From: Kiritimatiellia bacterium
Lineage (GTDB): Bacteria; Verrucomicrobiota; Kiritimatiellia; RFP12; UBA1067
Assembly: GCA_017405115.1 (NCBI GenBank)
Contig: JAFRBA010000047.1
Location: forward strand, 1-28,611
DNA length: 28,611 nt
Direction of reading: 5' to 3'
How positions within the stretch are numbered: the stretch's first letter is position 1; each line of letters begins with the position of its first letter. Both the position numbers and the translations under genes were made by a program. Below are positions 1 to 7,744 of this stretch, in pieces. The notes beneath the pieces were generated by a model. It ran no database searches. It was given only the letters and a program-made list of their open reading frames with translations, and was not told the DNA's origin.

Positions 1-17
1 GGCTCATTCCTTTGTAG

Positions 18-124
18 GATTGGGCTTCTGCGCGTCGGTCGCCCTCCGCGCAGCCAATCTTCCTAACGGCACTTCGTTTTCTTTGCCGTACAGACTCCTT
101 TCATTCTGTTAGCTCTGCCGAGCT
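18..124. other. Cluster of three stem-loops
   Basis: Three inverted repeats follow one another. At 18-59 the arms GATTGG/CCAATC and CTGCGCG/CGCGCAG pair with a 4-nt bulge (24-27). At 66-89 ACGGCA pairs with TGCCGT. At 111-124 AGCTC pairs with GAGCT around a 4-nt loop. None is followed by a T-run on either strand, so these are not typical terminators. The block could be a structured RNA, the 3' region of a transcript, or a dispersed palindromic repeat. The window edge prevents seeing how far it extends. No established family is recognised. Confidence 0.4.
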
Positions 125-209
125 TTGCTTGGCGCACCATGAACCCCTCGCCCAGCACGCGGGCGCGGATCTCATCCCTCAGCTTCGGATCAAGCTCGAA
201 CTTCTCCAT
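63..209 (-). CDS. Doubtful small ORF, 48 aa, behind a strong promoter
   Basis: This ORF starts ATG at 209 and stops TAG at 63-65. Its start lies 7 nt after a perfect TATAAT (217-222), which fits leaderless translation. The first about 22 residues (MEKFELDPKLRDE...) look protein-like: charged, with amphipathic helix character. The second half is lysine/arginine-rich and runs through the stem-loop cluster at 18-124, so it may be non-coding or a gene tail replaced by a repeat. No family is recognised. It lies downstream of the M24 peptidase gene with a 36-bp gap. The transcript start is more credible than the protein. Confidence 0.3.
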   Translation of the reverse strand: MEKFELDPKLRDEIRARVLGEGFMVRQAKLGRANRMKGVCTAKKTKCR

Positions 210-216
210 GGCGCAT

Positions 217-225
217 ATTATACCA
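217..225 (-). promoter_or_regulatory. Extended -10 promoter (TGGTATAAT)
   Basis: Read on the minus strand this is TGGTATAAT: a consensus -10 hexamer with the TG extension. There is no recognisable -35, but GGGCGGCGAA lies just upstream (228-237). The next start codon (ATG, 207-209) begins 8 nt beyond the hexamer, so transcription would begin at or next to it. Confidence 0.6.
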
Positions 226-245
226 TCTTCGCCGCCCGCAGGCCG

Positions 246-1274
246 CTAGACGCCTGCGTCGGCGGAGAGGACCTCGCAGCCGTCGTCGGTGATGAGTATC
301 AGGTCTTCGATGCGGACCCCTAGGTTGCCCTCGAGGTAGATGCCGGGCTCGACCGTGACGAGCATGCCAGGCTTGAGGACCATCTCGCCCCTTCTGGACG
401 CCATCGGCGCCTCGTGTATCTCGTAGCCGACGCCGTGGCCGAGGGAATGGCCGAAGCACCTGCCGAACCCGGCCTTTGCTATTATGCCGCGCGCCACCTT
501 GTCGAGGGCCCTGCCGGTCATCCCCGGACGCGCGGCCGCGATGGCCGCGCGGTTGGCCTCGCGGACGATCGAGTAGACCTTCCTGTACAGGCGCGACGGC
601 CTGACCACGAGATTTCGCGTCAGGTCCGAACACACTCCGCCGAGCTTCACGCCCATGTCTACAAGCACGCACTCGCGGCCGTTCCATACCGTGTCGTCCG
701 GCTCGTGATGGCACTCCGCCGCGTTCCTGCCGACGCAGACGATCGTGGGAAACGCCTCGCCTTCGCCGCGCTCGATCGCCATCTTCTGGAAAATGCGGGC
801 CATGTCGCGCTCGGTCATTCCCGCCTTGAACCGCGAGCTGGCCTTTAGCCATATGTCGCATGCCAGCTTCTCGGCGGCGCGCAGCCTCTCGATCTCGTCC
901 GGCGTCTTCACCGCGCGAAGCTCCGCAATGTCCTTCGAGACGTCTACGAACTTCGCGCGCGGGGCCTGCTTCGCCAGGGCGAGGAACCTGGAATGCGGGA
1001 TCGACGGCTCGTAGCCGATGCGCGCGCCGGACGCCCTGAGCCGCTTCAGGTCGCGGCATGCGAGCTTCGGCGCGACGCGATGCACCATGGGCACGTAGCG
1101 GAAGTCCGTGTACAGCGCCGCGCTCCAGTCGCCGGTCCGCGGCCTGCGAGACAGGGCGAGGACGGCGTTGTCGCAGTTGACGCCGGCGAGCGCGCGTATG
1201 TTACCCTGGTTCATCACCAGCACCTGGTCGAGCCTGCGACGCGACGCAAGCCTCGACAGCCCGTCCAGCCTCAT
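246..1274 (-). CDS. M24 family metallopeptidase (Xaa-Pro aminopeptidase-like)
   Basis: A 342-aa protein with the creatinase/aminopeptidase P fold. It has an N-terminal creatinase-like domain (about 1-115) and a C-terminal pita-bread catalytic domain. The five metal ligands of M24 are visible: Asp in VDMG and in CSDLTRN, His in GHSLGHGVG, Glu in VEPGIY and in VRIED. It should remove N-terminal residues before proline, or cleave Xaa-Pro dipeptides, in the cytoplasm; no signal peptide is seen. The start at 1274 was chosen because its ATG overlaps the TGA of the preceding TadE-like gene (ATGA). A longer reading frame to 1451 only shadows that gene. Position at the end of the pilin-like string suggests co-transcription, but a functional link is not shown. 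Xaa-Pro aminopeptidase and prolidase cannot be told apart here. Confidence 0.88.
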   Translation of the reverse strand: MRLDGLSRLASRRRLDQVLVMNQGNIRALAGVNCDNAVLALSRRPRTGDWSAALYTDFRYVPMVHRVAPKLACRDLKRLRASGARIGYEPSIPHSRFLALAKQAPRAKFVDVSKDIAELRAVKTPDEIERLRAAEKLACDIWLKASSRFKAGMTERDMARIFQKMAIERGEGEAFPTIVCVGRNAAECHHEPDDTVWNGRECVLVDMGVKLGGVCSDLTRNLVVRPSRLYRKVYSIVREANRAAIAAARPGMTGRALDKVARGIIAKAGFGRCFGHSLGHGVGYEIHEAPMASRRGEMVLKPGMLVTVEPGIYLEGNLGVRIEDLILITDDGCEVLSADAGV

Positions 1275-1531
1275 TTCAACACCTCCGTCGGCGGCATCAC
1301 CGCATGCTCGTCCATCTTTATCGTGTCCTTCCCCGTGAAATGCCTTGCCGCGAAGTCCTCGACCTTGACGGGCTTGTTCATCTGCGGCGACGAGCTCCGC
1401 AGCGAGTTCTGCACCTCCAGCGACCTCACGATGTAGACCGCGAAGAGGCACAGGGCGCTGACCACGAGCGCCAGCGCGAACATCCCCATGGCCAGCTCAA
1501 TCATGGCCTGCCCCCTGCGGTCAGTGCGCAT
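1271..1531 (-). CDS. TadE-like single-pass membrane protein
   Basis: An 86-aa protein beginning MRTDRRGQAMIELAMG. It has a short basic head, the GQAMIE motif and one hydrophobic helix (about 12-35), the pattern of TadE/TadF minor pseudopilins that join Flp pili or anchor their assembly. The remaining 50 residues are hydrophilic and presumably lie outside the membrane. ATG at 1531 follows a GGAGG about 6 nt upstream and overlaps the end of the TadG-like gene by 11 bp. Its own stop overlaps the peptidase start. The family assignment rests on the N-terminal motif and on four similar neighbours. The function in this organism is inferred. Confidence 0.65.
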   Translation of the reverse strand: MRTDRRGQAMIELAMGMFALALVVSALCLFAVYIVRSLEVQNSLRSSSPQMNKPVKVEDFAARHFTGKDTIKMDEHAVMPPTEVLK

Positions 1532-2930
1532 ACGACGTTCCTCCCGCAGGACCGCCGCCGCCAGATCCGCGCCGGCAGGTCTCGGCATTCGCGCTTATCC
1601 ACGCCGCAGCAGCAGCCCGAAACTCGGGGTCCTCCCATTTCTCCAGCACCGCGCAGTAGCTGCAGCCATGGTGGAGCCCGCCAAGCCCGTCGGCGCAGTA
1701 CGCGGGCACGTGGTCGCGCACGTGGTTCAGCCACTCCTCGTCGGCGGTCGAGAGGTCCTGCCCGTCCACCGTCGCGGCGCCGACCGGCACGAGCCGCACC
1801 GCCTCGTAGGCCGGCAGGACCAGTCCACGCGCCTCAGGCGCCAATACGGAATCGAGGCCGGACGACGTCTGGATCCTGCCGAACGGTTTGGCCGCGGCAT
1901 TCCACGAAGTCCTGCCGACAGTGCCCGAGAGGACGTTCGGCATCGCGCCCGTGACGCGGAAGACCGCGGTGCAGCCCAGGACGTCGAACTCGGGCTTTGC
2001 CTTCCCGACGACGGGAAGCGCGAACTTCCCCTGGGGATCCAGCTCGACCCATTCGCGCCACGGGCCATTCTCCGTGTTGTAGAAGAAGTAGAGCCTTGAG
2101 ATGTCGTCCAACGGACGGTTGTCCTCGAGGGGCGTCTCCTGGCGGGGAGGGAAGGACGCGCCGTTGAGCGAGAGCAGGGCGCGAAAGGCCTCCAGCTCGT
2201 CTTCCCGCAGCACCAGCGGCGCAACGGCGAGGTCGAGCGAGCAGAACTCGCTGTTCACGATCGCGACGTTCTCCTTCGCCGTCGGCCTTGGCATGTTGTG
2301 CGAGTCACAGTCGAGCAGCCATTCCCAGCGCGCGACGACGAGCTTGCACCAGGACCTTCCCGCGACCATCGAATAGAACGACTTCGACGTGAGCGGGAAG
2401 CACGAGACTGCGTCGGCGAAGTCCACGTTGTCGCAGCCGGCGGCGACGCCCTCCGAGACGATGGCGTCAAGCGCGGCGGCGTATTCCTCCCATGCGCCCT
2501 CCCACGGCTCGGGGTAGAGGTCCGGGTTGGACAGATAGAGGCTGCGGATGTCGGCTGTGTGGCGGCGGATGATGCCCGCCATCCCCGGATCGGCCTGGGC
2601 GCCGTTGGCCCTCGCGGCGGCGTTTGCGGCGCGCAGGCAGTCGACCGGGCCGAGGAAGGCGAGCCGGCGCTGCTTGCGGACTATTTCCCTGGACTGCTCC
2701 CAGTCGCCGACGGCATCGGCCTCGGCGTGGCGCAGGTTGAGCTTTCCGATTTCGTTCAGAAGCTCCGCCTGGCGGTGCGCTGCTGCTAGCGCGGCGGCGT
2801 CGCCGGCGTTCATGGCGCGGTTCTTGGCGCGCACCGCGACGAACGCGCCGACATTGCCGAGAACCAGCACCATGATGGCCACAAGCGCCAGCAGAAGGTA
2901 GAGCGCGACCTGTCCGCGACGCATCCGCAT
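1521..2930 (-). CDS. TadG-like membrane-anchored protein
   Basis: A 469-aa protein starting MRMRRGQVALYLLLALVAI. A basic head is followed by one transmembrane helix (about 8-33) and the sequence KNRAMNAGDAAALAAA, the N-terminal signature of putative Flp pilus-assembly TadE/G-like proteins. About 430 extracytoplasmic residues follow with no domain I recognise. Eight or more cysteines, including a CSYC pair near the C-terminus, could form disulfides. There is no von Willebrand A metal site of the kind seen in some TadG proteins. The ATG at 2930 shares one base with the TGA of the upstream gene (TGATG). A second ATG at 2924 is possible. A Gly-rich tail (GSGGGGPAGG) closes the protein. Confidence 0.65.
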   Translation of the reverse strand: MRMRRGQVALYLLLALVAIMVLVLGNVGAFVAVRAKNRAMNAGDAAALAAAHRQAELLNEIGKLNLRHAEADAVGDWEQSREIVRKQRRLAFLGPVDCLRAANAAARANGAQADPGMAGIIRRHTADIRSLYLSNPDLYPEPWEGAWEEYAAALDAIVSEGVAAGCDNVDFADAVSCFPLTSKSFYSMVAGRSWCKLVVARWEWLLDCDSHNMPRPTAKENVAIVNSEFCSLDLAVAPLVLREDELEAFRALLSLNGASFPPRQETPLEDNRPLDDISRLYFFYNTENGPWREWVELDPQGKFALPVVGKAKPEFDVLGCTAVFRVTGAMPNVLSGTVGRTSWNAAAKPFGRIQTSSGLDSVLAPEARGLVLPAYEAVRLVPVGAATVDGQDLSTADEEWLNHVRDHVPAYCADGLGGLHHGCSYCAVLEKWEDPEFRAAAAAWISANAETCRRGSGGGGPAGGTSYAH

Positions 2931-3400
2931 CACAGCCCTCCCGTCATGTAGTATGACGCGCCGTCCTCGACGCCGGCCCGACCCTCGAGCCTTACGCCTT
3001 CCACGGGGAGCGTGACCACCGACCTCCCGCCGTCGCCGGGCGAGATGCCGAGCTTGCTCCAGCCTTCGTATTCGAGCAGGCCGTGCGCGCGCGCGCCATC
3101 CGGCGATTCGAGGTAGGTCCGCACGCGAGCAAGCTCCTCCGAGGCTGAGAGCGAACCGTCCTCCGCAGGCCAGAGGCGCTTGCCCGCGACCGGGATGACG
3201 GACACTCGCGCCGCCTTGGTGCACATGAAGTCGTTGAACCCGACGGCGCGGGCGCGGGCGACGCGCATGGCCGCGTGCTCCAGGAGGATCTTTCCGGACA
3301 GCATGCGCGACAGCCGGAAGAGGCCGAAGAACACTGCGGTGACGATCAAGACGGCGAGGACCGTCTCGACCATCGCCTGCCCTCGGCGAAGACGCCGCAA
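2930..3400 (-). CDS. TadE-like pseudopilin, TTG start
   Basis: A 156-aa protein beginning (M)RRLRRGQAMVETVLAVLI. It has a basic head, a GQAMVE motif and a hydrophobic helix (about 10-28), then a 125-residue hydrophilic domain ending SYYMTGGL. This is the usual TadE layout: a class III signal-like N-terminus kept as a membrane anchor. The only reasonable start is TTG at 3400, with GGGGGAG about 8 nt upstream and only 4 bp after the Flp-like gene; no ATG lies before the GQ motif. The stop shares a base with the next start. It probably assembles with the neighbouring pilin-like proteins. The missing secretion machinery must lie elsewhere in the genome. Confidence 0.65.
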   Translation of the reverse strand: MRRLRRGQAMVETVLAVLIVTAVFFGLFRLSRMLSGKILLEHAAMRVARARAVGFNDFMCTKAARVSVIPVAGKRLWPAEDGSLSASEELARVRTYLESPDGARAHGLLEYEGWSKLGISPGDGGRSVVTLPVEGVRLEGRAGVEDGASYYMTGGL

Positions 3401-3404
3401 GGAA

Positions 3405-3623
3405 TCACTCCCCCAGCTGCTTTATGGTGTTTTCGCTTATTGCTTCCGCCGCGCTCTTCGCCTTCGTGCCCTCTTCGCTCGAGAGCGCCTCGGTCGCGCC
3501 GGCGGCCTTCTTGCCGATTGCGCGGCTGAGGAAGGTGAACACCGTGATCAGGGAGACGGCGATCAGCACGACGATGATGATGTACTCAACCATCGTCTGG
3601 CCTTTTCTCAATGTCTTCATCAT
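3405..3623 (-). CDS. Flp-type pilin-like protein
   Basis: A 72-aa protein starting MMKTLRKGQTMVEYIIIVV. It is small, with a short basic leader, a GQTMVEY motif and a single hydrophobic helix (about 14-34) followed by a hydrophilic tail. This is the size and layout of Flp/Tad major pilins, in which cleavage precedes the helix and the Glu-Tyr pair is conserved. The two adjacent ATGs (3623, 3620) are both usable. GGAG sits 5 nt before the second, and AAAGGAA lies further up. It is preceded by a second pilin-like gene at 19 bp. It is the best major-subunit candidate of the cluster. Confidence 0.7.
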   Translation of the reverse strand: MMKTLRKGQTMVEYIIIVVLIAVSLITVFTFLSRAIGKKAAGATEALSSEEGTKAKSAAEAISENTIKQLGE

Positions 3624-3642
3624 GGCTCCGTTCCTTTCATGT

Positions 3643-3798
3643 CTATGGACAGTCGCCGGCCACCAGGCTCTCGGTCCGGGCGGCATGACGGCCTGCGGCG
3701 CCGACGAGACCGGCAAGCAGCCCGACGACGACCAGCAGCGAGGCCAGCGCAAGCACGTACTCAAGCGCCGCCTGTCCGCTCCGCGACAATCCCTTCAC
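3643..3798 (-). CDS. Small pilin-like protein, GTG start, probably leaderless
   Basis: A 51-aa protein starting (M)KGLSRSGQAALEYVLALA, with the same basic head, GQAALEY motif and hydrophobic helix (about 11-35) as the next gene. It appears to be the first gene of the pilin operon. The start is GTG at 3798, 7 nt after a perfect TATAAT; there is no room for a Shine-Dalgarno sequence on a transcript begun there. An ATG inside the spacer (3803-3805) is in another frame and gives no pilin motif. The C-terminal tail is only about 15 residues, so it may be a second pilin or an assembly factor. Confidence 0.6.
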   Translation of the reverse strand: MKGLSRSGQAALEYVLALASLLVVVGLLAGLVGAAGRHAARTESLVAGDCP

Positions 3799-3805
3799 GC
3801 CGCAT

Positions 3806-3814
3806 ATTATACCA
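3806..3814 (-). promoter_or_regulatory. Extended -10 promoter of the pilin-like operon
   Basis: The minus strand reads TGGTATAAT, then seven bases (ATGCGGC), then GTG. There is no -35 hexamer at 17 bp. It lies in the 138-bp gap between the GH39 gene end and the pilin-like genes and should drive all six genes to 246. Confidence 0.65.
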
Positions 3815-3936
3815 TAAAAACAGAGCGGGCGCGGACGAGATTCGCCTGTGCAATGGAGCCGCCTCTCCGTCCAATCGTCGCTCACTTCACTCTCCCGCCT
3901 TCTCTCCCGTCGGCGGAATTGATGACCCGGACGGAA

Positions 3937-5328
3937 TCAGGTGACCGTCTCAATGAGCCAAACGGTGCTGTCACCGACTAAGCGAGGCACAGAAAGCTCG
4001 TTCTTCTCCGCGTTCCATTCCCAACCCTTGACTTCTTCAAGGTCATATACGGGGTCGATAACCTTGACCGATACGGGCCGGACGCCTCCATTGAGCACAA
4101 TCGGGCTTAGAGAGCCATCGCTCCGCAAGGCCGAAACAAGGACAAATCCGCGATTCGTTTCCTTGTCCTTCGAAGCCAGCACATACCAGCCGGGACGCGG
4201 CGTCGACGGCGCAGACACGCGCGTCCTGCCATGGGCCAGCCGCGCGAACGCCATCATCGCATAATAGCTGCCTTGGGGCACGGCAGACCTGTCGAACAAC
4301 CCCCATGCGCCACATTTCATCGCATAGTAGTACATATAGTCCACCGGGGCATCCTGCATCAGAACGAGCATTGCCGCAGTAAACGCCGTCGAATCGTGCC
4401 CGCAGAGGTCATCGTTCCGGGCCTTGGCAAAGCGCGCCGCCTTTGCCATGTCGCCCTTGTGTCCGCTCCAGTTTACAGGCCCCCAGTGCCATTCAGAGAT
4501 CACGATCTCCGTCTTGCGGAAGCCCTTGGAGTCCAGATACTCGCGTATATCCCGGACCAGCCCCGCGTTTGCCTCCGGATGCCGTGCATAGGTCGTGAAG
4601 CCGTAGAAGTCAAGCGGCAACCTGTGTTCTGCGCAATAATCCACAAACAGCTTCATATTTCTCGCGCCACCGCCCTGCGGGCCACCCACCAGGAGGTCTG
4701 GGAACTCCCTCTTGATGCGCCGCGCCGTCGTCTCGTAAAGCGACAGATATATGTCCTTAAAAGGATGCGGCGAACCAGTGAGAAGCTGTGGATTCGTGTC
4801 TGGTTCCTCCCAGACCGACCACCTCTTGATGTTCCACCTGAAGCCGTCCGCCCAGCCCTCGTTGTAGTGATGGATTATGTGACAGCAGATGTCGGCCCAC
4901 TTCTCGTTGTCGGCCGGAGGATTCACGCGATAGGTCTGGCTGGAATGCTCAATCGACTCGCCCAGGCGAAACTCTATGTCCGCACCTGACTCGACGACGC
5001 TCCTCAGATAGTCGTCCGTCGGCTTGAAGTCGTAGTTCGCGGGATTGTCGGGGTCTGCATGGAACAGCGGGAACACGCGACTTACGTCTACCAGCGACAG
5101 CCCCGGGTTCTCCAGGGCGGCGTCGTGGAAGCGATAATGCGGAATCTCGAGTTTGTCCACAAGACCCTGAAGGCTGTTTTTGCGCGAGCCGGATAGCGGC
5201 GTCGCGTTGCAAACTCCGTTCAGCATCTTGATCGTGCCGACCTCCTGTGAAAAGTCGACCACGATTGGCTCTGCAAAGACCGAGGCAATCGGCAGCGAGC
5301 CCAAGAAAAACAGCGCCCTACAGTTCAT
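3937..5328 (-). CDS. Secreted GH39-like glycoside hydrolase
   Basis: A 463-aa protein with a signal peptide (about 1-19, cut near SVFA). It resembles GH39, the beta-xylosidase/alpha-L-iduronidase family of clan GH-A. The N-terminus has VGTIKMLNGVCNATP, matching the GH39 opening. The acid/base region reads WSVWEEPD (Glu about 175). The nucleophile strand reads TEIVISEWHW (Glu about 279). Clan-A enzymes normally carry Asn before the acid/base Glu; here it is Glu (EEP), which is unusual. ATG at 5328 was chosen because GGAGG lies 5 nt upstream; the ATG at 5340 is itself inside the ribosome site. The gene overlaps the GH78-like gene by 11 bp and ends the operon. Substrate cannot be read from sequence; a rhamnose- or uronate-bearing glycan is suggested by the neighbour. 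Confidence 0.75.
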   Translation of the reverse strand: MNCRALFFLGSLPIASVFAEPIVVDFSQEVGTIKMLNGVCNATPLSGSRKNSLQGLVDKLEIPHYRFHDAALENPGLSLVDVSRVFPLFHADPDNPANYDFKPTDDYLRSVVESGADIEFRLGESIEHSSQTYRVNPPADNEKWADICCHIIHHYNEGWADGFRWNIKRWSVWEEPDTNPQLLTGSPHPFKDIYLSLYETTARRIKREFPDLLVGGPQGGGARNMKLFVDYCAEHRLPLDFYGFTTYARHPEANAGLVRDIREYLDSKGFRKTEIVISEWHWGPVNWSGHKGDMAKAARFAKARNDDLCGHDSTAFTAAMLVLMQDAPVDYMYYYAMKCGAWGLFDRSAVPQGSYYAMMAFARLAHGRTRVSAPSTPRPGWYVLASKDKETNRGFVLVSALRSDGSLSPIVLNGGVRPVSVKVIDPVYDLEEVKGWEWNAEKNELSVPRLVGDSTVWLIETVT

Positions 5329-7744
5329 TTTGGCCTCCATTTAGCCGGATCTCCCTTCCTCCGTACAGAAACATCCCCGAAAGCCCCGCTGGTAGCTCGA
5401 TGACGCCGGAGACGCCGCCGCCGTCAAACGCCATGTCAGTCTTGATGACACCGAGCGGGCTGGGCATCGAAGAGCGGATGCGCCTCAAACCCGCCGGGGC
5501 CGGCGCAATCCTCACGGAACGGAAAAACGGCTCTGCGGGACGAACGCCGGCAAAGGCAGTATGGTAGAAGTAAAGCGGGCATGCACTCCACCCGTGACAG
5601 TCGCTCCGGCTCTCGATTTCGTGCTTCTCGAACGCCGTCTTCGCGCCCAGCGCCAGGAAGTCTTTCCACATCTCGAGTCGCGTGCGGATGAGATCCGCCC
5701 TTCCACAGGCAGCGAACGCCTCGAAAAGGTAGTAGGCGAAGTACGAACTGACAGGCGAAAGCCCGTCGCGTCGCTCCAAGGCGCGCAAGACCGACTCAAT
5801 TCGTCCACCTGTCAAGAGCCCCGCCAAGATAGACAGGCACTGCCCATGTTCGCTGAACGTGTCCTTCCGCACCGTATCCGCGACAAGGCCACGACCGCCG
5901 TCCCAGAACCTCTCCATTATCTTCTCGCCCAAAGCGGAGGCCTTGGACCTCCAATGGGCGGAGAGATGCGGCTCCCCGAGTGCGGCTTCTATTTCCGCGG
6001 CGGCCTGCAAGGCGAGAAGATAAAGGAGATTGTTGAGGGATCCGGCCCCCTCGATCCGGTCGCCGTCGGGCGCAACGCCGCGGCACTCGCGGTCTGTCCG
6101 CTGCCATGCGTCCACCCAGTCCATAAAACTCCAGCCCGGCAAGCCCTGAAGCAGGCCGTCTTCGTTCTCGAAGAGGGCAAGCCCCATGAGCGCACTTCGG
6201 ACGCCCGGCATTCGCTGGCGCAGGAATCCCGGGTTGTCGCGCCACATCAGGTAGTCCCTGTGCATCAGCACCCAGCACATCGTATATGTGGCAGACTCCT
6301 GCGTCGCCCGCGTCGGGAAGTTCATCGCCACCATTCCGTTAGACCGCCTGTCAAAGTCGAATAGCGACAGGGCGAAGCGCGCCATACTGTCGTCGGACGT
6401 GAGTGCATAGTGCGTCAACAGCTGTACTCGCGAATCGCCAGGATACATCTGCTGCTCGTAGTATGGGCAGTCGACGAGAGTTTCATGCGCGCATTCCTCC
6501 AATGCACGGCGGCAAATCGCCGCGATGGACGAGAGCGACGGATCGTCAGACTCGAAGTCGGCCTCGTGGCGGAACGGATAGCGCGTCTCGGCTATTCGCA
6601 CAAAGTCTATTTCCAAGGGCTCGGCTGCCGTCTTGACGGCTATCCGGCACCATCTGCCGCACCGCCACCACGGCGACGTGAAGCAGGCCCCTTCCCTGCC
6701 GTCCGGGCGGAAAGTGTCGGTCAAGGTCGACGAGAATTCCTTCCCGCGCCACGCATTCCTGTCCCCTTTGTTGCCGGCCTTGTCGCGTAGCGACTCCGTC
6801 CAGCCCCATGTGACTACGGCACCCTTTCCGCCCGACACGGACATTTCGGGATAGGCACAATAATAGTCGCCAAGGTCCCACCACAGGTCCAGCTCGGAGT
6901 TTGCCTCGACTCGTATCGGGCGCGAGAAGTCTGCCGGGGCATTTACCACCCTGCCAGGCGTCTTCGGTTCGTAGATCGGATCAAGGCGCTCCGTCGGGAA
7001 GAGTTTCCACCCCTCCTGACGAATGCCGTTGAACTTCTCGCGGATTGGGCGCCTGACGACTTTCGCTCGCCGCCAGGCTTCCGCCGCAGGTTCTGCCGCC
7101 AGAAACGACGTGCCCTGTATTTCACACTGGGAGCCTGCTCCCCACGCCCCTCCAGTGCCGAAGTCCGACATCCGAACGACATCGATCGGCGCCACTTCCC
7201 AGTCGGCCTTGCCAGTCGTAAGCGACGTGTCGTAAGCCCCCTCCGTCTTGAGCAGGAACCCGCCGCGCCACGAGAGCTGGGCCAGCGGCGCATGAACCCC
7301 CAGCTGCCAGCAGACGGCCTCCAGCCGGTGCCTGCCGGGCTCGAGCCCGCTGATGTCGTATGTCTGGTAATACCAGTGGTCGACACACCCGCGATGCGGT
7401 CCGCATGCCACGCGAACCCCGTCCAAAAGCAGGACAAAGCGCTCGTCCGCGCTGACGTCGACAATGAGCGGCGTCCCGTCTGAGACGAAATCCCTGCGGA
7501 ACCGGAAGAACGACACCGGCTCGCCGGCGGGGTCGAACTTCGCATCGGAGGCCGCGCCCCAGACGTCGTGCCCTGGCATCCATATCCACGCTGCCAGGTC
7601 GGCGGGCTGCACGACGGATACGTTCGTCGCATCCAGCGTATACCGCGGCGGGCGGAGAACCTGTCTTGCGTCAAAGCCCCATGCAGGCGACGCAAGAAAG
7701 ACGGCAACGGCCGCAAGGCCGACTCCAGCGCGGACGACCATCAT
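5318..7744 (-). CDS. Secreted GH78-like alpha-L-rhamnosidase
   Basis: An 808-aa protein with a signal peptide (about 1-23, SPAWG). A beta-sandwich region (about 50-300) resembles the rhamnosidase N-terminal domain. Next is the six-hairpin catalytic domain with VDCPYYEQQMYPGDSR (about 424-439), the GH78 signature DCP..EQ..Y.GD.R that carries catalytic-site acids. WSFMDWVDAW (about 538-547) and SDCHGWSACPLYF (about 714-726) also fit. The end (APAPAGLRRIRSSMPSPLGVI) matches the family's C-terminal sandwich. It should release terminal L-rhamnose, or a related sugar, outside the cytoplasm. The ATG overlaps the previous TGA (ATGATG), so translation is coupled. Members of GH78 and its relatives differ in sugar, so the substrate is not certain. 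Confidence 0.82.
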   Translation of the reverse strand: MMVVRAGVGLAAVAVFLASPAWGFDARQVLRPPRYTLDATNVSVVQPADLAAWIWMPGHDVWGAASDAKFDPAGEPVSFFRFRRDFVSDGTPLIVDVSADERFVLLLDGVRVACGPHRGCVDHWYYQTYDISGLEPGRHRLEAVCWQLGVHAPLAQLSWRGGFLLKTEGAYDTSLTTGKADWEVAPIDVVRMSDFGTGGAWGAGSQCEIQGTSFLAAEPAAEAWRRAKVVRRPIREKFNGIRQEGWKLFPTERLDPIYEPKTPGRVVNAPADFSRPIRVEANSELDLWWDLGDYYCAYPEMSVSGGKGAVVTWGWTESLRDKAGNKGDRNAWRGKEFSSTLTDTFRPDGREGACFTSPWWRCGRWCRIAVKTAAEPLEIDFVRIAETRYPFRHEADFESDDPSLSSIAAICRRALEECAHETLVDCPYYEQQMYPGDSRVQLLTHYALTSDDSMARFALSLFDFDRRSNGMVAMNFPTRATQESATYTMCWVLMHRDYLMWRDNPGFLRQRMPGVRSALMGLALFENEDGLLQGLPGWSFMDWVDAWQRTDRECRGVAPDGDRIEGAGSLNNLLYLLALQAAAEIEAALGEPHLSAHWRSKASALGEKIMERFWDGGRGLVADTVRKDTFSEHGQCLSILAGLLTGGRIESVLRALERRDGLSPVSSYFAYYLFEAFAACGRADLIRTRLEMWKDFLALGAKTAFEKHEIESRSDCHGWSACPLYFYHTAFAGVRPAEPFFRSVRIAPAPAGLRRIRSSMPSPLGVIKTDMAFDGGGVSGVIELPAGLSGMFLYGGREIRLNGGQNEL

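Noticed and set aside
190..1059. 289-codon minus frame inside the M24 peptidase gene
   Set aside because: Shifted reading of the peptidase; no metal ligands or known motifs.
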